A DNA stretch of 64,000 bases from Turnera subulata (Eukaryota; Streptophyta; Magnoliopsida; Malpighiales; Passifloraceae), in contig JAKUCV010001082.1 of NCBI GenBank assembly GCA_028386065.3, positions 33,508-97,507 of the forward strand. Reading direction: 5' to 3'. Both the position numbers and the translations under genes were made by a program. Positions 57,565-64,000 of the stretch are shown here, in pieces (the stretch's first letter is position 1; the number at the start of each line of letters is the position of its first letter). The notes beneath the pieces are model-generated. The model searched no databases, was not told the origin of the DNA, and saw only the letters and a program-made list of their open reading frames with translations.

Positions 57565-59307
57565 TGAAACGCCCCGACCCGTATTTACCGTACACAGTAA
57601 ACACGTGCCGGAACTGTGACAACCCAACCAAAACAAGCCCAACATACAGTGTATACAACAGATATCTGGGCTCAACAGCCCATAATAAAAACAGCAGTAA
57701 TAACTCAGCACTGCCCAATGGCCCAATAATAGTAAAACAATGCACAGCGGAAGACTTAACAACTCACATAAACACTGTATCCGACATAGATGCAAACTAT
57801 GGATCCAAGTCCTGTCCAAGGGATAACGCCGCAGCCTGTCTGGAATGCACCAAACCTGTACCAAAAATAACTCATCCTACGGGATCAAAGCCCGCAGGTG
57901 AGGGGTGAGTCCGAAGTGCTCACCGACGAAGGAAAGACAATCAATATGCACACTAAAATTACTCAAGGTCTAAAACCAGCAAAAACCAATGACAAGACCC
58001 AAAATCGGTCCAAGACCAAAAAGACTCAATAAAATCCAATTATCCAATTTTATCTTTCCGGGCCCCGTCACGGATAAGCTAGGATCGTACCAGGTTATCA
58101 ACCTGCTCCTGGTGCCAGATCAAAAAGAACCCGAGATCAACATCCCAATATCAAACTCAGGGATCAACATCCCAATCAAACCGGCATCAACATGCCCATC
58201 ACAAGTAACCCAGATCATGGCCACCACAAAACAGTCTCAAACCATCCGGTCGTACCTCTACTTACCACGTGACAATTATATTACCGTCATTAAAATCAAA
58301 TCACAGGGATCGACATCCCTAACCAAAATACCGATCCAAAAACCAATAGAATACTGGGATAAACATCCCGAGACAAACCACAACAAACACAATACTCAAC
58401 AATGCAATAATCCACAAAACAAAATAACCGAGTAATACAGGCACATATTGAAGGAAATCCATCCTCACCTTGGCCGATTACTCAACTCCGGAAACAATGA
58501 CCGGTCCGACGCCGGCTCCTCGGGAAACTGCCCGATATCCAAACCTATACCACAAAACAATATATACACATAAATGCACATAATCGGTATACTATGATGC
58601 CAAACTGCGTAATAACCCATCCCGATTCATATCTGTTATTATTATCTTTACCGAAAATATAATACCGTACGTATCTCCGAATATAATTTCGGTACCATAC
58701 TTTAATTAAAACTCTTTTCAAAATATAGTTTCATAAAATAATTATAATTTTCCAAAATTATAATCACCATAATTTTTTGAAAAAGATAACATATGTATAC
58801 ATTTATTTTCTAAAATATTACATTTTTAATAAAACTATTTATCATAATATAATTACCAAATATTGTCATTTACCAAAAATACATACATACTAATCATATG
58901 CTATATGTTATTTCCCAGAAAATATATAATCATAAAAACTTACTCTAAAAATAAATACAATTTAATATATATACATTTTTATTTCCTAAGACAAAATATT
59001 TCCCAACAATTATAATTCAACATAAATATATATATTTCAGAAATATACCTATATATATTTTCCAAGAATAATAACATATACATACTTATTCCAGAGAAAT
59101 AATAACATATAATTATAATTTCCAGAAAATATTTTCAAGGTATATATGTATTTTTCAAACTAACCATAATAATAATTTTCAAATAAAACATAATTATCTC
59201 AATTTGAAGAATCAAAGTATATGTATTTTTCTAAACCCTAACCCAGAATATTACATATAATTTTCTAAAATAATATTTACCATTTTTTCCCAGAAATTAA
59301 ATAGCAG

Positions 59308-59351
<44 letters not shown>

Positions 59352-60391
59352 CATTAGTTTTTTTTTTTTAAAAAAAGGAAATCCGGACTGCAACCCAACC
59401 CAGGCGCGACCCGCCCGTCAAAACGGGTCGGAAAACCCGGCCTCACCTCGGGTTGAAGCAGCGGCGCGACGGCGTGAGAGGGGACGAGCTCGGGGGGTCA
59501 AGGAAGGCGAGCTCGAGGCGACTCCAAGGGCGGTGGAAAGGCGGCGCGAGGCCGCGCGGTGGCGGAGCAGGACGCGGAGAAGCAGATCCGCCGGGTCGCA
59601 CGACGGGTCAATGCCTCTGGACGGCGCGTCTCGCAGCGGCGACAGGCGGAGGCGGCGGGGTTGGAATCGCGGTGGCACGGCGAGCGTGCTGATGGCGGCG
59701 GTGCGGCGAGAGGCGGCCCGGAGCCTCAACTTGTGAACAGTAACCAAAAGGAGGAAGGTGGTGACACTGTTCACCCATTTTTCCCGATTTTTTTTTCTTT
59801 TCCTTCTTTTTTTCTATTTTCTTCCTTTTTCCTTTCTATTTTCCGATTTTGCTTTTGCTTTTTTTTTTCTTTTTTTTTCTTCTTATTTCCTCCCTCTTTT
59901 TTTCTGATTTTCTCTTTTCTCTTTTTTTCTTTTTTTTCTTCTCTTTTTATTATTTTTTTCTTTTTCTCTCTTTTCTTTTTTTTCCTCTCTTTTTCTTTTT
60001 CCTCTCCTTTTCTTTTTTTTTCCTACTCTTCTTCCTCTCCTGGTTCCTGCTTTCTCTGCTTTTATAGACGTGAATCACTATTACCCTTGTGAATCCTTAA
60101 TAATGCAGCTTGTCTGCATTGTTAAGCGAGTCCAGTCCGGACCAGAAAATAACTGATACCCCCTTAGTTATTTTCCGGTGTATTTTTCCGAAAATCTCGG
60201 GACCCAAAAAATACCAACTTAGGCCCGAAAAATCCACGGAAAAATCACAAGCGCGAGAAAACTCTCGGTTTCGAAAAACAACGCCCGATTTACCTTGAAT
60301 TAATTACCCAAGATTAATTCAACAGTAAATCATGGTAAAAAGACTTTTACAGTCCTGGTAAAAATCAAAAATTTTACCCGGGCTATTACAA
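57565..60391 (-). mobile_element. Solo LTR, TSD AGTTA
   Basis: A single 2827-bp LTR of the same family as 1526-4444, with AGTTA directly at both sides (57560-57564, 60392-60396) and no interior. This fits LTR-LTR recombination of a former full element. It keeps the minus-strand TATA box (60059-60067) and the pyrimidine tract (59787-60050) in the same sense as 3828-4090. An (AT)n run is at about 59317-59349. Confidence 0.92.
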
Positions 60392-61303
60392 GTTATCTAT
60401 ATTTTCAATACAAATTAAGCTTCTTTTTTCCTTTTTTGACCTCCAAGCTTGCAAATATATTAAATAAAAAATATTTTAATGATTTTAAGAATCATGTTTT
60501 GAATATATACCTATGAGTTTGCCCTTCTCATATTCCTCAACCACATCCGGATTTGATCCGGGTCGCATATCTGGGTATGGTGGGTGTATCTCCCAATGGG
60601 AATTTTCTGCGTACACGAGGACTCGAACCCCAAACCTTGGTTAAGCAGAACTAAGTCGCTTCCCAATTGGACCAACCCCATATTGGTATCTTCAAAAATT
60701 ATATTAACTCTACGTGTCTTCTTCTTTTATTTTTTTTATAACGCCATTTTATGAATATAAATATCAGTTAACTTTATTTTTTTCATTTCTTTAAAATTTA
60801 TGTGAAAGTAAAATTATATTTTTATATAACTATTTTTTTCATTTGTAAGAACACTTTAATTAATAATTTTCCCCTTTTTTATGCTAAAAAACTATATGAA
60901 TATTTTTTTATTTTATGATAAGTTTGTTTTCAAAATTTTAAATTTTTTATTGCTTCCCCTTCATTTCCTTCTTCTGTATGATTTTTTTTCCTTAATATCT
61001 AGTGTAGTAAATTCTTTTATAGAATTGTCATTATATGCATATGTATCTATACACAAATATATTATGAAGCTTTTATTAGAATATTTTCATATGCTGTATA
61101 TATTTATAAAATTATCTTTTTTCGTTCTATATCATTATTGGTGATAATTTTTGATTTTTCTATCATAATATTCTTGGTAACTTTAGATTTTTTGATGCTT
61201 CATGTGTATTAATTAATTATTCTTTATCTATTAAATAATTCTTGATTTTTTCAAAAAAAATATTAATTCTATATGTCTTCTTACTTTAGTTATTTTTGCT
61301 TAC
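60392..61303. other. AT-rich spacer between LTR elements
   Basis: Apart from a SINE copy (60540-60680) no gene or known element is recognised. Confidence 0.45.
60540..60680 (-). mobile_element. Second copy of the tRNA-derived SINE
   Basis: On the minus strand: GGGGTTGGTCCAATTGGG, then GGGGTTCGAGTCC (box B), TCCCATTGGGAGATAC and TACCCAGATATGCGACCCGG. It is roughly collinear with 21054-21206 but diverged. No convincing A tail or target duplication is visible, so it is older or truncated at its 3' end. Confidence 0.75.
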
Positions 61304-63761
61304 TATAACAGCCCGGGTAAAAATTTGTATTTTTACCGGGACCGTAAAAGTCTTTTTACAGTGATTTACCGAATGAATTAATCTTGGGTAATTAATTCAA
61401 GGTAAATCGAGCGTTGTTTTTCGTAACCGAGTCTTATCCCGCGCTCAAAATTTTTCTGTGGATTTTTCTGACCTAAGTCGGTATTTTTCGGGTCCCGGAA
61501 TCCTCAAAAAAATCACACCGGAAAATAACTAAGGAGGTATATTAGTTATTTTTTTGGTCCGGACCGGACTCGCTCCATAATGCAGGCAAGCTGCATTATT
61601 GAGCAAGCCGCCGCCTGCACAGTTAAGCCTTTTTTCTTTTTTCCCTGTACACATGTGAAGTTTTGTCTGCCTCCCTATGTGCTCGTGAACCATATCTTCT
61701 CCTTCTCCCTGCCTCACCCTTCACGCCCATCTCCTCTTTTCTTCTCCTACCTTCACCATCGTCTCCTGCACCATCCACGAACCCGAGCCACCCATCACCA
61801 CCACCTTGCCGAGACACCACGCACGCCATCACCTCCACACACAACCCGTCTTCTTCCTCTACACACGCTCGAGACCACTATCTCCACCACATGCACCGCC
61901 CCCACACACCCGAGTTCCACCCCCCTCGCCTGTCGCGCCTCCTCGACACGCCGACCCGCCTCCATCATCTACACCACCACTCGCCGCTCTTCCTTCCCCT
62001 TGCACAGCTGCCCTTGTCACTTGCTCAGCCGCCACTCCTCGCGCCAGTAGCGCAGCCGGCCGGATGAGACAACGCTACAGGCGACCCGCCGCCCCTGCCG
62101 CCTTCCTTCTCCTTCCTTGCCGCCACGACAACCGCCACCATCATCTCCTCAATGCCACCGTGAAGGAACAGCAGCCGCCGTACGTGTTGCAGCCCGCCAC
62201 TCCTCCCCTCGCTGCTTACGCTGACTAGTCGAGAAAGCTCGACGAAGTGACCCTGCCCCCACACGCCTGCAACTACGCTTGCAGCCGACCCTCCCTGCCA
62301 CCGTGCCTCTACTCTGTGCTGCCGCCCTTGCTCCTCCTGTGTCGCGCCTCCGACCATGTCGCCGCCGTCTCGCCCGCCATGCTCATGCACCAAGTTGAGC
62401 AGTTGCATGAGGTTGAAGACAATCAGTTTTTGCACTGCACACACATGCACTTGGGCTGCAAGTGCAACACGCATGCATGAGCTGACATAAATTGCATGTG
62501 GGCTGGGTGATTGCGAGGATGGGCTTGGGCTTGGTTGGACTGGGCCTGCTCATGGGCCTGGGCCTGGCCCTGGCACTGTACAAGGACTGATCCAGCACTA
62601 TTCATGGCCCAGCCCAGTTTAAGAAAATAAAAAAATATATATTTTTGAAAAAAATACAATAAGTTATAATTATGGTTGTGGAAATATATATATATATATA
62701 TATATATGTACTTTGAAAATTAAAGGAAATTATATTTTGTGTTGGAAAATATTGTTATATATATTTGGAAAAAGATAAATACTATATATATTTTCTGGAA
62801 ATTACAAATACGTTATTATTTTTCTAGGAAATTGTGGAATTACCTTTGGAAAGATATATATGGTATACATAATTTATATTTCCAAAAAAATAGAATTATG
62901 TTGATATTTTTATGGTTTGGAAATGTATGTTACCTTTGGAAAATATATATGTATATTTATAAATTCGTATTTATTTTCAGAAAATAATTTTGTATGATTA
63001 ATTTTTCTTAAAATATAGTCTAAAGGTAATAATATTTGGTAATTATATTTTGGCAAGTAATATATTTTATGGAATAATTCCGGGAAAAATACATATATAT
63101 GATATAATTTCTAGGAAAATTATACTGTTATTATTTTGGAAGACAAAGTATAAATACTCTATAAAAAAATATTTAAAGGAGAGTTTTAAATAAAGTATGG
63201 TACCGAAATTATATTCGAATATATGTACGGTATAATATTTTCGGTAAAAGATGATGATAAAGAATATGAACCGGGATGGGTTTATTTCGCAGTATTGGCA
63301 TCATGGCATACTCTTATCTGCATCTTATGTGAGTATATATTGTTTTGTTGTATAGGTTTTGATATCGGGCAGTTTCCTGAGGAGCCGGCTATGGACCAGC
63401 CATTGTCTTTAGAGTTGAGTAATCGGCTAAGGTGAGAATGGATTTCCTTCAATATGTGCCTATATTACTCGGTTTTTGTGTTTGATGATTGTTGCACTGT
63501 TGATTGTTGCATTTGCTGTGGTTTGTTTCGGGATGTTTATCCCAGTACCTTGATTTGGTTTTGGGATGTTTATCCCCGTACGTTGAGTTTTGGATGTTTA
63601 TTACCGTGTCTTTTTGGTATAAAGTATAATGGAATAAATAATAAATTGTGATCAGGATGTCGATCCTCGGTTTTGGATGGGGTGTCTATTCCGGTATTTT
63701 GGTTAGGGATGTTGATCCCTGTGATTTGGTTTAGAATGATGATAATATAATTGTCACGTGG
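61304..63761 (+). mobile_element. LTR of the same superfamily, plus orientation, cut by the assembly gap
   Basis: It starts TATAACAGCCCGGGTAAAA (consensus TGTAACAGCCCGGG with G to A at position 2). It continues with the AATAACTA / GGTCCGGACCGG / CTGCATTATT motifs in the opposite orientation to the others, a Pro/His-codon-rich GC stretch (61680-62350) that reads open in several frames only by composition, an AT stretch, and GGGATGTTTATCCC units. The sequence becomes N at 63762 inside the LTR. Confidence 0.85.
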
Positions 63762-64000
63762 NNNNNNNNNNNNNNNNNNNNNNNNNNNNNNNNNNNNNNN
63801 NNNNNNNNNNNNNNNNNNNNNNNNNNNNNNNNNNNNNNNNNNNNNNNNNNNNNNNNNNNNNNNNNNNNNNNNNNNNNNNNNNNNNNNNNNNNNNNNNNNN
63901 NNNNNNNNNNNNNNNNNNNNNNNNNNNNNNNNNNNNNNNNNNNNNNNNNNNNNNNNNNNNNNNNNNNNNNNNNNNNNNNNNNNNNNNNNNNNNNNNNNNN
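63762..64000. other. Assembly gap (N)
   Basis: All bases are N to the end of the window. Confidence 1.

Noticed and set aside
61663..62228. Pro/His/Arg-rich frames on both strands
   Set aside because: Several overlapping frames are open at once, as expected from GC-rich LTR sequence; no domain or splice signal.

Overview
The window is plant nuclear DNA, most likely from a eudicot. It has AT-rich introns with canonical GT/AG borders, plant gene families (a VIP1-type bZIP factor, PEX13, a DOMON/cytochrome b561 protein, a DUF3755 SANT-like protein) and dense retrotransposon nests. The species cannot be told from the sequence. It ends in an assembly gap (N from 63762), and there is a single N at 25891.

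Layout. 1-1525: degenerate Ty3-type debris, then a 703-bp orphan copy of a Copia integrase. 1526-9756: a non-autonomous LTR retrotransposon with 2.9-kb LTRs and TSD TCTAA; its short interior carries two intact ORFs antisense to the element. About 11512-17340: a decayed Retrofit-type Copia element. 18749-20670: a DOMON plus cytochrome b561 gene with a frameshifting deletion. 21054-21206: a tRNA-derived SINE with a 12-bp TSD. 22718-24639: a five-exon group-I bZIP gene. 25470-27705: a 5'-truncated LINE with an 18-bp TSD. 28016-about 29619: a small plant gene. 30835-35035 (minus): a complete seven-exon DUF3755 gene. 37415-about 44192: an Athila-like gag-protease-only element. 44779-45029: a Mutator-type MITE with a 9-bp TSD. 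46786-47827: a hAT-like non-autonomous element just upstream of PEX13. 48176-50825: an intact five-exon PEX13 gene. 52070-63761: a cluster of chromovirus-type Ty3 elements sharing one LTR superfamily, namely a deleted copy (TSD AATAA), a solo LTR (TSD AGTTA) and a third LTR running into the gap.

The host genes are unrelated housekeeping or regulatory genes without operon-like logic: bZIP transcription factor, redox membrane protein, SANT-like nuclear protein, peroxisomal docking protein. The mobile elements fill the spaces between them and take up well over half of the window.

The two most unusual observations both concern the 1526-9756 element. First, about 190 bp of one LTR (9267-9456) is the base-by-base complement, without reversal, of the other LTR. 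No replication or recombination process makes that, so it is probably a sequence-processing artefact. Second, the interior has no recognisable gag or pol and instead carries two antisense ORFs: a basic protein with nuclear-localisation-like clusters, and a protein whose C-terminal half is a truncated LINE-type endonuclease domain.
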